In this document: positions 46,796-55,020 of the stretch, in pieces
Position numbering within the stretch: the first letter of the stretch is position 1
How the letters are laid out: each line of letters starts with the position of its first letter
DNA from: Alistipes sp.
GTDB taxonomy: Bacteria; Bacteroidota; Bacteroidia; Bacteroidales; Rikenellaceae
Reading direction: 5' to 3'
Assembly (NCBI GenBank): GCA_022767745.1
Contig: JALENN010000009.1
Span: 62,001 to 126,000 of the forward strand
DNA: 64,000 nucleotides
Position numbers and translations under genes: made by a program
Notes under the pieces: generated by a model
Told to the model about the DNA's origin: nothing
Databases searched by the model: none
Seen by the model: only the letters and a program-made list of their open reading frames with translations

Positions 46796-46923
46796 TGGTG
46801 ACCCGCATATCGGATAATAGGAGAAATAAGGAGTAAAATATGTCTGATATTCGTCGCGTCGGACGGCGTGACGGGGGTACGGTTTCACATTGCTTTGTAT
46901 CGAAATACGATAAAGGAAGAGAT

Positions 46924-47499
46924 ATGAAAAAATTATTGTTGGGAGTATTCCTGGTCCTGTGTTGGTGCGGAAATGAAGCCTGCGCCCAGGATGTGGCTGT
47001 CAAGACCAATCTTCTCTATTGGGCGACCACGACGCCCAACCTCGGCATGGAGATCGGGCTTGGAAAGCAGACTACGCTCGATATTGTCGGCGGCTACAAC
47101 CCGTGGACTCTGGATAAGGCCGAGAACAAGAAGATAAAGCACTGGCTTGTGATGCCCGAGTTCCGTTACTGGCTGTGCGAGCGTTTCAACGGCCACTTCT
47201 TCGGTCTGCATACAGGCTACGGCTTTTACAATATCGGGGGCGTGCGTGTGCCGTTCCACGACAAGGCTACGGCCGATCGCCGTTACCAGGGCTGGGCCAC
47301 GGGCGTCGGCGTCTCGTACGGATACTCGTGGATACTGGGCAAGCGGTGGAATCTCGAGGCCAACATCGGATTCGGATATGTCTATACGAACTACGACCAG
47401 TACGATTGCGTGACCTGCGGCCAGTACCGCGGTACGCGCAGCAAGCATCTGTTCATGCCGACCAAGGCCGGCATATCACTGGTTTACATAATCAAATAA
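46924..47499 (+). CDS. DUF3575 outer-membrane protein of fimbrial locus
   Basis: 191 residues from the ATG at 46924, preceded by AAAGGAAG and starting a signal peptide ending EACAQ; an in-frame ATG 84 bases upstream would bury the signal. The mature protein is beta-rich with alternating aromatic strands (VKTNLLYWATTTPNLGMEIG, GHFFGLHTGYGFYNIG, GWATGVGVSYGYSW) and the ending PTKAGISLVYIIK typical of the DUF3575 family, which accompanies fimbrillin loci. A barrel in the outer membrane is likely. A CVTC pair (C162, C165) lies between the last strands. DUF3868 starts 10 bases downstream. Confidence 0.85.
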   Translation: MKKLLLGVFLVLCWCGNEACAQDVAVKTNLLYWATTTPNLGMEIGLGKQTTLDIVGGYNPWTLDKAENKKIKHWLVMPEFRYWLCERFNGHFFGLHTGYGFYNIGGVRVPFHDKATADRRYQGWATGVGVSYGYSWILGKRWNLEANIGFGYVYTNYDQYDCVTCGQYRGTRSKHLFMPTKAGISLVYIIK

Positions 47500-47509
47500 C
47501 ACAGCAGCG

Positions 47510-49003
47510 ATGAAAAAGTCATACATATATGGAATCCTGACCTCGGCGATGTTGTTCGGCGGCATCTGCGCGGCGAGCGCACAGACCGGGGTGAGCTATC
47601 TTTCGCAGATCGGCATCGAGGGGTGCCGTGTCGAGACGGCCGACCGCAAGGTGCATGTGTCGATGCATGTCGACATGAGCGACCTGCGCATCAAGTCGCA
47701 GCACACCGTGTCGCTGACACCGGTGCTCGTATCCAAGGACGGCAGCCGCGAATATGCCTTCCCGCCGATAGTTATCGACGGCGGTACGCGTAACAAGGTA
47801 TACCTGCGCGCGCAGCGTCTCGAGAGTGTCGACATTCCGCCGTATCATGACGAGACGTCGAAGGTGATCATCCGCCGCCGCAACGGCGAGGAGCAGACCT
47901 ACGACTATGCTGCCACGGCCGATTATGCACGTTGGATGCTCAACGGCAGCATCGAGATGCGCGAGGAGGTTCACGGGTGCGTTAATTGCCAGACCGGCAC
48001 TTCACAGCAGCAATATCTCGAGACGGTGATCCCCGAGTTCATTCCCGACTACCGTTTCGACCTGATAGAACCCGAGATCGAGACCGTGAAGGTGCGTGCC
48101 GAAACCCGCACCGCCCGCCTGCAGTTCCGTCAGGACAGCCATCGCATACTTCCCGACTACAAGAACAACCGCGCCGAGCTCGATACGGTTTCGAACTCGA
48201 TACAGCTTGTGCAGAACAATGCCGACGTGTCGATCACGGGCATCTATGTTACGGGTTACGCCTCGCCCGAGGGTACTGTAAGCCATAACCTCGTATTGTC
48301 GGAAAACCGAGCCCGTGCACTTGCCGATTACATCGTTCGCGAGAACGATATCGACGGCGACCTGCTGCATGTGGCATGGATCGGCGAGGACTGGAAAGGG
48401 CTGCGCATGGAGCTGGAAAATTTCCCCAAGCTGCTCAAGCGCGACGAGGTTTATCGTGTGATAGACGAATGTACGGGAGACCGTGACGCCTGCGAGGAGC
48501 GGTTGAAGGAGATTGAGCCCGCAGCCATATACGAGCGCCTGCTCAATGAGGTTTACCCGCGTCTTCGCCGTAACGAGTACCGTATTGAGTACAACGTGCG
48601 CAACTTCGACATCAACGAGGCGCGCCGTATGCTCGAGGAGCGTCCCGACCTTTTGAGCCTTGCGGAGATATACCGCGTGGCGGCGCTCAGCGAGAAGGGT
48701 TCGCCCGAATATGTGAAGGCCATGGGTGTAGCGGCCCGATACTTCCCCTCGTCGCCTGCCGTGCTCAACGACAGCGCAATGGCATCGATCGAGGCGGGTG
48801 ACTGCGCTGCGGCCGTCAAGCTGCTTGAAGGATCGACTGTGACCCAGACAAACGCCTCGCTGCTCAACACGCTTGGCGTGGCGTATGCCGGTGCCGGTGA
48901 GCCGCACAAGGCGCGCGAGGCATTCGTTCGTGCTGCCGAAAAGGGCTCGGCCGCCGCACGTCATAACGCAGGAGAGATCGAGAATGTAATTAATCAGTTA
49001 TAG
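47510..49003 (+). CDS. DUF3868 / OmpA-like / TPR protein of fimbrial locus
   Basis: 497 residues with a signal peptide ending AASAQ. Residues about 27-155 match the DUF3868 beta domain, ending in a CVNC pair (C157, C160). Residues about 200-345 are an OmpA-C-like domain (VSITGYASPEG-type ITGIYVTGYASPEG, NLVLSENRARALADYI), suggesting peptidoglycan contact. Residues about 375-490 look like tetratricopeptide helices (NTLGVAYAGAGEPHKAREAFVRAAEKG). It is likely a periplasmic/outer-membrane assembly or anchoring factor for the fimbriae encoded just downstream, with 40 bases to the fimbrillin gene. Confidence 0.85.
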   Translation: MKKSYIYGILTSAMLFGGICAASAQTGVSYLSQIGIEGCRVETADRKVHVSMHVDMSDLRIKSQHTVSLTPVLVSKDGSREYAFPPIVIDGGTRNKVYLRAQRLESVDIPPYHDETSKVIIRRRNGEEQTYDYAATADYARWMLNGSIEMREEVHGCVNCQTGTSQQQYLETVIPEFIPDYRFDLIEPEIETVKVRAETRTARLQFRQDSHRILPDYKNNRAELDTVSNSIQLVQNNADVSITGIYVTGYASPEGTVSHNLVLSENRARALADYIVRENDIDGDLLHVAWIGEDWKGLRMELENFPKLLKRDEVYRVIDECTGDRDACEERLKEIEPAAIYERLLNEVYPRLRRNEYRIEYNVRNFDINEARRMLEERPDLLSLAEIYRVAALSEKGSPEYVKAMGVAARYFPSSPAVLNDSAMASIEAGDCAAAVKLLEGSTVTQTNASLLNTLGVAYAGAGEPHKAREAFVRAAEKGSAAARHNAGEIENVINQL

Positions 49004-49043
49004 CACACATAATTACTAAATCTTACAATCAAATTCTAAAACC

Positions 49044-50192
49044 ATGAAAATTCGTAATTTAATGCTGGTGGCTCTGGCAGCCTCAATGACTTTTGTCGCC
49101 TGCAGCAAGGATGACGGAACGACTGGTGCTCCTGAGGACACGCAGTTGAAGAGCGTAACCGTCAAATTACCCAACATCAGCAAGGCTGATACCCGTGCAA
49201 CGGGAGACGCTATTGCAGCAAAGGTTAGCCTTAAGAACTACAAGGTATTTTTCCTTAATGCTGCCGGAGAAGTACAGACTGTTCCGCAGTATGAAGGTAA
49301 ACCTCAGCAGGTATATTTCTCGTCAGATGCAGCCGATAGTTGGAAAGTAGGTGAGGTGACGTACCATTTTCTTCCGGCTGCAACTGCTAAGGTCGTTGTA
49401 GTAGGTAATATGGGCGATGTTGTGTATGCGGATGTAGATGGCGCCGGAGATGCTGCTCTGGATGTATTGAATGATACGCCTGGAACTGAGCCTGATCAGT
49501 ACATTCATCCGGATTATCCGCTTTATGGTACGAGTGATTTGAAGTTGAAAGATGGCGAGGATGCCGCGCACCATGCAAATGTCTATACGGCATCGGTTAC
49601 GCTTGCTCCCCGTGTAGCCCGTTTTGAGATATACGGTTTCCAGTATACGTTGGCAGAAGGAGGTCTTGATTACAAGTTTGAGAAGGTAGAACTTGATCAC
49701 ATAGCTCTGAGTAACTACTATACGCAGTATGATTTCGTTAGCAAGAATCCGTATGGTGCAGTTACCAAGGCTCCGACTGAGGATGCATTGGTATGGGATT
49801 GGATCAATAGAGTAGATGGCGGTAGCTGGAATAATGAGTTGACATTGGAACTGAATGCAGGTGAGGCAAAGTTTGTTAATGGCTCTACGATTATGGATCC
49901 TGAAGAGGATGGGGAAGGTGCCACCGGTATTGTTACCTATGGCTTGACCAATGTAACCAGCGCAACAAACAATCCCGAATTGTTGCTCTCATTCTATGGT
50001 GTAAAGGGTAGTGTAAAGACTCCCTTGTATCTGCGCGGTAAGTTTACGACATCAGAGCCGTTTGCCGCAGGCAAGATCTATCGCGTTCTGTTCCCGATTG
50101 AGGATGGTTCGTGGGAAGAGCCCGAGCGTTGCGTAGAGCTGACTGTAGATGTCGCTCAGTGGGTTGTTGTTCCTGTTACTCCCGAATTCTAA
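49044..50192 (+). CDS. Major fimbrillin, FimA/Mfa1-type shaft subunit
   Basis: 382 residues. A lipoprotein signal ends at the lipobox TFVAC (C20). DTRATGD contains R51-A52, in the position where Porphyromonas FimA and Mfa1 are cut by an Arg-specific protease to allow strand exchange. The remainder alternates beta-strands of two transthyretin-like domains (TAKVVVVGNMGDV, RVARFEIYGFQY) and ends VDVAQWVVVPVTPEF, the usual fimbrillin C-terminus. It is the first structural gene after DUF3868, and its position before an anchor gene matches the shaft subunit. Codons shift towards A/T-ending from about 49100 onwards. Confidence 0.88.
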   Translation: MKIRNLMLVALAASMTFVACSKDDGTTGAPEDTQLKSVTVKLPNISKADTRATGDAIAAKVSLKNYKVFFLNAAGEVQTVPQYEGKPQQVYFSSDAADSWKVGEVTYHFLPAATAKVVVVGNMGDVVYADVDGAGDAALDVLNDTPGTEPDQYIHPDYPLYGTSDLKLKDGEDAAHHANVYTASVTLAPRVARFEIYGFQYTLAEGGLDYKFEKVELDHIALSNYYTQYDFVSKNPYGAVTKAPTEDALVWDWINRVDGGSWNNELTLELNAGEAKFVNGSTIMDPEEDGEGATGIVTYGLTNVTSATNNPELLLSFYGVKGSVKTPLYLRGKFTTSEPFAAGKIYRVLFPIEDGSWEEPERCVELTVDVAQWVVVPVTPEF

Positions 50193-50207
50193 TTTTTACA
50201 ATACGGA

Positions 50208-50245
50208 CAGGGAGGTTGAAAGCCTCTTCCTCCCTGCCCATTTTT
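50208..50245 (+). terminator. Attenuator-like hairpin after major fimbrillin
   Basis: CAGGGAGG (50208-50215) pairs with CCTCCCTG (50229-50236) and is followed by CCCATTTTT. It lies 15 bases after the fimbrillin stop and 22 bases before the anchor gene. Because the same-strand genes continue, partial termination is the likely role. Confidence 0.65.
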
Positions 50246-50266
50246 ATGTCACAAAAGCTCAAAGCT

Positions 50267-51169
50267 ATGAAATTGACGAAAATTGTTTTCTGCCTTATGC
50301 TGCTTGGCGGCGGCCTCGTATCGTGCATCCGTGAGGATTTCGATGGCTGTTACAGCTCAAACAGGCTGTTGCTCAGCTACAAGGGCGACGGTACGGAGGA
50401 GATCTTCAACGACAAGATTTGCCGTGTCGAGATGTTTGTTTTCGATGCAGAGAATAAGTGCGTCAATTCGAGCATATTGCCCCGTGAGCAGGTCGAGAGC
50501 CGTACGGCGCTGTTGCCGACGCTCGCTGCCGGCGACTACAGAATCATCTGCGTGGGCAATACGCATGCTACGCAGATCAATAATATCGATGCATGCGATT
50601 ACTGCAAGATGTGTTTCGCATCGGAGGATTATGTTGCCGGTGAAGTGGTATCGGGCAACGATTCGCTCTATTACGCATCAACATACTATACCGTGCAGCC
50701 TTATAATGGCCGCGACGATAACCACGAACAGACCATTGAGTTCGCCAGCTCGCATTACGATGTAGCTATCGAGGTGGCGGGCATTCCGGCTGTCGAAAGC
50801 CGTGCGGGCGCGCTGCCCGAATTGCAGATATGCGGTGTTACGCCCATGACCGATTTCGAGAACAATGCGACGGGCGAAGCTACCGATTATATACTTGAAA
50901 CACAATACGAGCCGGCGGGCATGCTGCTCACGGCACGTACCAACATAATGCGGCATGAGAACCACGAGGACGTGAATGTGTGTCTCTTCGCTGCGGGAAG
51001 CAAAGACCTGCTTGCCAAGGTGAACATGGCAGAGTTCCTGGCCGCGAACCCCATTATCGACTGCTCGAAACACGAGGTGCTTATCCCGATACGCATAGAG
51101 TTCAAATCGGGTGAAGTGACCGTGACCGTTCCCGAGTGGTATGTCGAAAATGTGAAACCCGAATTTTAA
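50267..51169 (+). CDS. Fimbrial anchor lipoprotein, FimB/Mfa2 type
   Basis: 300 residues from the ATG at 50267, which starts a lipoprotein signal with lipobox GLVSC (C20); an ATG 21 bases upstream is also in frame. The body is the beta-sandwich type seen in FimB/Mfa2 anchors (NRLLLSYKGDG, RVEMFVFDAENKC, LAAGDYRIICVGNT, and ending VTVTVPEWYVENVKPEF). Unlike the other fimbrial proteins it has no Arg-Ala site near residue 50, as expected for a permanently lipidated anchor. A cysteine cluster CDYCKMC (C110, C113, C116) is unusual. It follows the shaft gene after a hairpin and precedes subunit C by 11 bases. Confidence 0.85.
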   Translation: MKLTKIVFCLMLLGGGLVSCIREDFDGCYSSNRLLLSYKGDGTEEIFNDKICRVEMFVFDAENKCVNSSILPREQVESRTALLPTLAAGDYRIICVGNTHATQINNIDACDYCKMCFASEDYVAGEVVSGNDSLYYASTYYTVQPYNGRDDNHEQTIEFASSHYDVAIEVAGIPAVESRAGALPELQICGVTPMTDFENNATGEATDYILETQYEPAGMLLTARTNIMRHENHEDVNVCLFAAGSKDLLAKVNMAEFLAANPIIDCSKHEVLIPIRIEFKSGEVTVTVPEWYVENVKPEF

Positions 51170-51180
51170 GACTGACTTTT

Positions 51181-52734
51181 ATGTTGAATATTAGGAAGAT
51201 ATCGTATGGTGCAGTTGTGGCGGGATTCTGCCTTCTGTCGTCGGTCGGGTGTGTCAAAAAGGATGCCGCGTTCGGCGAGCGGCATGATGTGACGGTGCAA
51301 CTGAATATCGGGACTCGGGCCGTGGAGGAAACAGATGGCAAGCCAACTACGGTAGAGTCGGCTATCCACTCTTTACGTGTCTATGCCTTTGTGGATGGAC
51401 AGTTGGTGGGTCACGAGTTTCGCAAAGGAGACATGTCGGCGTCGGCTACATTATGGGTGGATTTGGTGATGACCACCTTGAGTACCGAAACCGTGGACTT
51501 TTATCTTGTCGCTAACGAAGAGGCAATGAGTACACCCGGTAACGAGAAAACTCTTACGGAGAACACTTCGGAGTCTGAACTCAACAATTTCACGTTTACC
51601 ACTCTGAAGAATATTTCAGTCTACGGACTCCCGATGTTCGCCAAGGAGTCTAGGGAAATTGATTTCTCAAAGCTTTCCAATCGTCAGCCGACAGATCCCG
51701 CCCATTCGGGGCATACGCCGTTGGAGCAGACCCTGTCATTCGGACTGCAACGTCCCGTAGGCAAGTTGGGCGTATTCGCCGCCAAGGAGGAGGGCGAGGC
51801 CGCGGAGCTGAAAATTACGGGGCTAACCATGCTGGAGGCCGGAACTCGGGCATTTAATTACCTGATGCCGCAAGAGATAGGTACGCTAAAGCAGAGTGAA
51901 ATGACCGGTACGGGCGATATAGAGCTTACTCACTCTTCGGATGTTGTTGATAGTGAATTGGCATCAAGTATTACGCCCGAAGAACGTGAGAATCCCAAAA
52001 ACTATACTGCTGTACTGGGAGCCCCTTTCTATCCATTTGAGAACCCTTGGGGTAGCGGTGACTGGAGTTCGCAGCAAGATGAACATGGAAATATCCTTCA
52101 GATAGATTATATGTTCGGCAACGACCAGCGTCAGGGGCTGGTATATATGCCAGCCATCGAAAGAAACAAGTATTATACGGTATGTTGTCTTATGCACAAT
52201 AGCGGCAAGATAACGGTAGCATACGATGTGGCCGACTGGGAGGATGGCGGAAACTACGATTTGGAGTTTGACTATCCCAGCTACGATCTGTTACAGCCGT
52301 TCAGCGGCGGATCCACGCCCTATGCACAGCCTACGGTCTATTACAACAGCGATGCGTCATCGACCGCTGGAACCTATTCTTTCAAGTTCAAGATTAAAGG
52401 TCCTGTGGGGCAGGAGTGGCAGCCTACGTTGTTCGATGCTACGGCCGCGGATTATGAATTGTCGGTTTACCAGAAAGTCGATGGTGTCAATACGTTAGTA
52501 ACCCCGCCTTATGTGGCTTCCGATACGGAATACGAAATACGCGTGCGTGCGCTGAAAGTCGACAACGTGAACAAAGAGTTCTCGATGGGTATAGCCTACA
52601 CTCCGAAATGGGACCCGTCGGCAAGTTCGCTCCTGCTGATAAACATGCTGGACGCGACCGCCCCCTCAAACTGGCAAGGCAGTACGAGTACCGAGAAGAT
52701 TGTGATCAAACAGGTTGATATTCCTACAAACTGA
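51181..52734 (+). CDS. Accessory fimbrial subunit (FimC/Mfa3-position)
   Basis: 517 residues from the ATG at 51181, 11 bases after the anchor gene. The lipobox is SSVGC (C24) and the cleavage-type motif is GTRAVEE (R46-A47). A fimbrillin-type double beta domain runs to about residue 360 (HSLRVYAFVDGQLVG, VDFYLVANEEAMS, LGVFAAKEEGEAAELKITG, ITVAYDVADWED) and is followed by a separate about 140-residue beta domain (YSFKFKIKGPVGQEW) ending in IVIKQVDIPTN. The extra domain suggests a subunit near the tip that joins the shaft to larger adhesins. The next gene begins only 6 bases after the stop. Confidence 0.8.
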   Translation: MLNIRKISYGAVVAGFCLLSSVGCVKKDAAFGERHDVTVQLNIGTRAVEETDGKPTTVESAIHSLRVYAFVDGQLVGHEFRKGDMSASATLWVDLVMTTLSTETVDFYLVANEEAMSTPGNEKTLTENTSESELNNFTFTTLKNISVYGLPMFAKESREIDFSKLSNRQPTDPAHSGHTPLEQTLSFGLQRPVGKLGVFAAKEEGEAAELKITGLTMLEAGTRAFNYLMPQEIGTLKQSEMTGTGDIELTHSSDVVDSELASSITPEERENPKNYTAVLGAPFYPFENPWGSGDWSSQQDEHGNILQIDYMFGNDQRQGLVYMPAIERNKYYTVCCLMHNSGKITVAYDVADWEDGGNYDLEFDYPSYDLLQPFSGGSTPYAQPTVYYNSDASSTAGTYSFKFKIKGPVGQEWQPTLFDATAADYELSVYQKVDGVNTLVTPPYVASDTEYEIRVRALKVDNVNKEFSMGIAYTPKWDPSASSLLLINMLDATAPSNWQGSTSTEKIVIKQVDIPTN

Positions 52735-52740
52735 TGAGAG

Positions 52741-54990
52741 ATGAAACGGATATATAATATAGCAATATGCTGCATTGCGGTATGTTTCCTGGCCGCCTGC
52801 AGTAAGGAGTATGATTTTTCGGAGGTGCCGGCTGGGGGTGACGGGAACAGCATTATCCTCGACATCTCTTCGAGTGCGCTGCCGGTGAGTCGGGCTACAG
52901 TCAAGGCCGAAGGAGCTGAGGTGGCAGTGAGCCATATCGACGTGCTTATTTTTGACGATACCGATGCGAAGAAGTTGGTTTGGAGTGACCGAGTGAGTGA
53001 ACCCGCCAATAAGTCGGGTCTGATTACGCTGGCTGCGAAAAGAGAGTCTTTTACTGCGAATGCAAGGTATTGGGTATACCTGATTGCTAACAGCACCCAC
53101 CCGGAGTCGGATTTCACAAACCTTGCGGATCTGAACGCCCTGAAGGCGATGACGCAGGACGATGAGAATATTCACATGACCGGATTGCCTGGTACCGAGA
53201 CGACCCCTTTCCCCGCAACTTTCCTTATGGACGGCATAGCCTATCCCGAAGGGGTCGAGGAACCGGCGCTCGATGCTGTCGCTCCTGTTGTTCTTAACGA
53301 CGGCGTGAGTGCGAACGATACAGAATTGAAGGTCACGTTGCGCAGGGCTGCGGCAAAAGTTGTGGTGACCATCAAACAAGGCACGGATGTGACCTTCGAT
53401 ACAGATCCGGTTGTACATGGAGCTGTGTACTATCTGCGCAATATGCCCTATACCACTTCGGTAATTGCGGGTGTGGACGGTGACCCGGAGTTGAAGGATT
53501 CCTACCCGACCTCCGGTGGTTATTCCGACTGGGGTGCGGAACAGATTACCGTAACGGCCTACATGTATGCCCATGCGTGGGACAATGAAAGTTCTCTGGA
53601 GCAGGAGGTGCGTCTGGTGATGAATATACCAATGACTTACAATAAGGATACAGACCCGCAGCTTCGCGAGAATAACTACTACCAGGTTCCGGTATGCAGC
53701 GGCAAGGCTCTCGAACGCAATACCTGCTACATGGTGACAGCAACGGTAAACGCACCCGGAGCAGAAAGTCCTGCCACTCCGGCAACGCTGACGAATGTAT
53801 TATATACCGTGGCAGACTGGACAGAAGAAACAATCTATGTCGGTGACGATGACGGCCGTCCGAAGTTTCTGACGCTCAACCAGTACGATCTGGAGATGCA
53901 CAACATGGAAGACGATCATACCAGTCTGATCTTTACCTCGTCGTCGGATGTCAGTGCAAGCATAGACAGAGTTTATTTTTACGACAAGTTCGGACAGCAA
54001 CAGATTTTGGAAAAGGTGACGGGTACTGACAATGAATATGGTATAAGTACAGGAGGTTGGCGGCCCACATGGACCAATCGATGCACAATTAAAATCACTC
54101 CAGACAAAGGTCTTAATGGTAAGTTGGATGTATATAGTACTCTTCCCGAGAATAACACGATACGCTATATAGAAGTTACGGTAACCAATGTTGATGGCAT
54201 TAAACGTAAGTTGACTATTGAACAGTATCCGTTGGAATATATTACCAATGTTGTAGGCCGGTATTCTTATCGTGATGATTTCGGAGGGACAACGGCCGAA
54301 AATAAAGGAAATCCTTTGAGAGCTTCTGCACATGAATATAATGAAAGAACCGGTTGGACTTATTCCAATGAGTTTCAATATACAAGTGGACGTTATACTT
54401 ATAATTATTTCTTTACGTCTAAAGTTGTCACAAGCACTGCAACAACAGGAGATAATAAAGGTAAATCGTATATCAGATATTATCGTTGGGAAAGATCAAA
54501 TTCATCTAATTATACTACGCAAATTATTTGGCGTGATGATTATAATAGAGAGAAATATATGAATGCTCGTATGTATCATGTACAGATAACTGCGTCATCT
54601 GGTAAATATACATTGGGTAAGCCTCGCATCACGGATGGCAAAACCGACCCCGGACTCGATAACGCGCAATTGGTATCGCCATCATTTATGATTGCATCTC
54701 AATTGGGAGCAACGCTGGAACCTAAGGATGCAAATATGGCTGCAAGTCATTGCGAGCAATATGTTGAAGTCGCCGAAGATGGAACTGTTTATGATGATTG
54801 GCGTCTTCCGACAAGAGCCGAAGTGCAAATCATAATGGATTTTCAATATAAGTCCAATGCGGCGATGGATGAAGTATTGGCCGGAGGACGTTATTGGTGT
54901 GCTGATGGAGGATATGTTCAAAATCCCCAAAACGATGAAACCCAAACTGCCATCCGTTGCATCCGCGATGCCTACGATGATAAGGAATAA
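52741..54990 (+). CDS. Fimbrial tip-type subunit with C-terminal FISUMP-like domain
   Basis: 749 residues. Lipobox LAAC (C20) and VSRATVK (R51-A52) mark it as a polymerising subunit. Fimbrillin-like domains cover about 35-370 (SHIDVLIFDDTDA, YWVYLIANSTHPE, VLYTVADWTEETI); a beta region follows at about 380-500; a distinctive Tyr-rich segment at about 500-620 is encoded by AT-rich DNA (54240-54620; 16 G+C of 60 at 54361-54420); and the end (DDWRLPTRAEVQIIM, GGRYWCADGG, TAIRCIRDAYDD) resembles the Fibrobacter-type FISUMP/DUF1566 domain. It is probably an adhesin at or near the tip whose middle has been replaced by recombination. Confidence 0.78.
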   Translation: MKRIYNIAICCIAVCFLAACSKEYDFSEVPAGGDGNSIILDISSSALPVSRATVKAEGAEVAVSHIDVLIFDDTDAKKLVWSDRVSEPANKSGLITLAAKRESFTANARYWVYLIANSTHPESDFTNLADLNALKAMTQDDENIHMTGLPGTETTPFPATFLMDGIAYPEGVEEPALDAVAPVVLNDGVSANDTELKVTLRRAAAKVVVTIKQGTDVTFDTDPVVHGAVYYLRNMPYTTSVIAGVDGDPELKDSYPTSGGYSDWGAEQITVTAYMYAHAWDNESSLEQEVRLVMNIPMTYNKDTDPQLRENNYYQVPVCSGKALERNTCYMVTATVNAPGAESPATPATLTNVLYTVADWTEETIYVGDDDGRPKFLTLNQYDLEMHNMEDDHTSLIFTSSSDVSASIDRVYFYDKFGQQQILEKVTGTDNEYGISTGGWRPTWTNRCTIKITPDKGLNGKLDVYSTLPENNTIRYIEVTVTNVDGIKRKLTIEQYPLEYITNVVGRYSYRDDFGGTTAENKGNPLRASAHEYNERTGWTYSNEFQYTSGRYTYNYFFTSKVVTSTATTGDNKGKSYIRYYRWERSNSSNYTTQIIWRDDYNREKYMNARMYHVQITASSGKYTLGKPRITDGKTDPGLDNAQLVSPSFMIASQLGATLEPKDANMAASHCEQYVEVAEDGTVYDDWRLPTRAEVQIIMDFQYKSNAAMDEVLAGGRYWCADGGYVQNPQNDETQTAIRCIRDAYDDKE

Positions 54991-55020
54991 GCATAGAAAC
55001 CTGTCAAAAGGAGAAGAAAT

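Larger units (their letters stand above)
46144..46923 (+). other. 780-base gap with AT-rich fimbrial leader
   Basis: After the terminator at 46200-46230 comes about 200 bases of ordinary composition without a credible gene, then a strikingly AT-rich block at about 46440-46850: hand counts give 13 G+C of 60 at 46501-46560 and 18 of 60 at 46681-46740, versus 34 of 60 inside the next gene. A small inverted repeat AATGCA/TGCATT lies at 46626-46644. The block ends in the fimbrial promoter and a leader of about 120 bases. No invertase-type flanking repeats were seen. Confidence 0.6.

Noticed and set aside
46440..46850. AT-rich block as an invertible (phase-variable) promoter
   Set aside because: I looked for long inverted repeats flanking the promoter and found only a short AATGCA/TGCATT pair; no recombinase gene is nearby.
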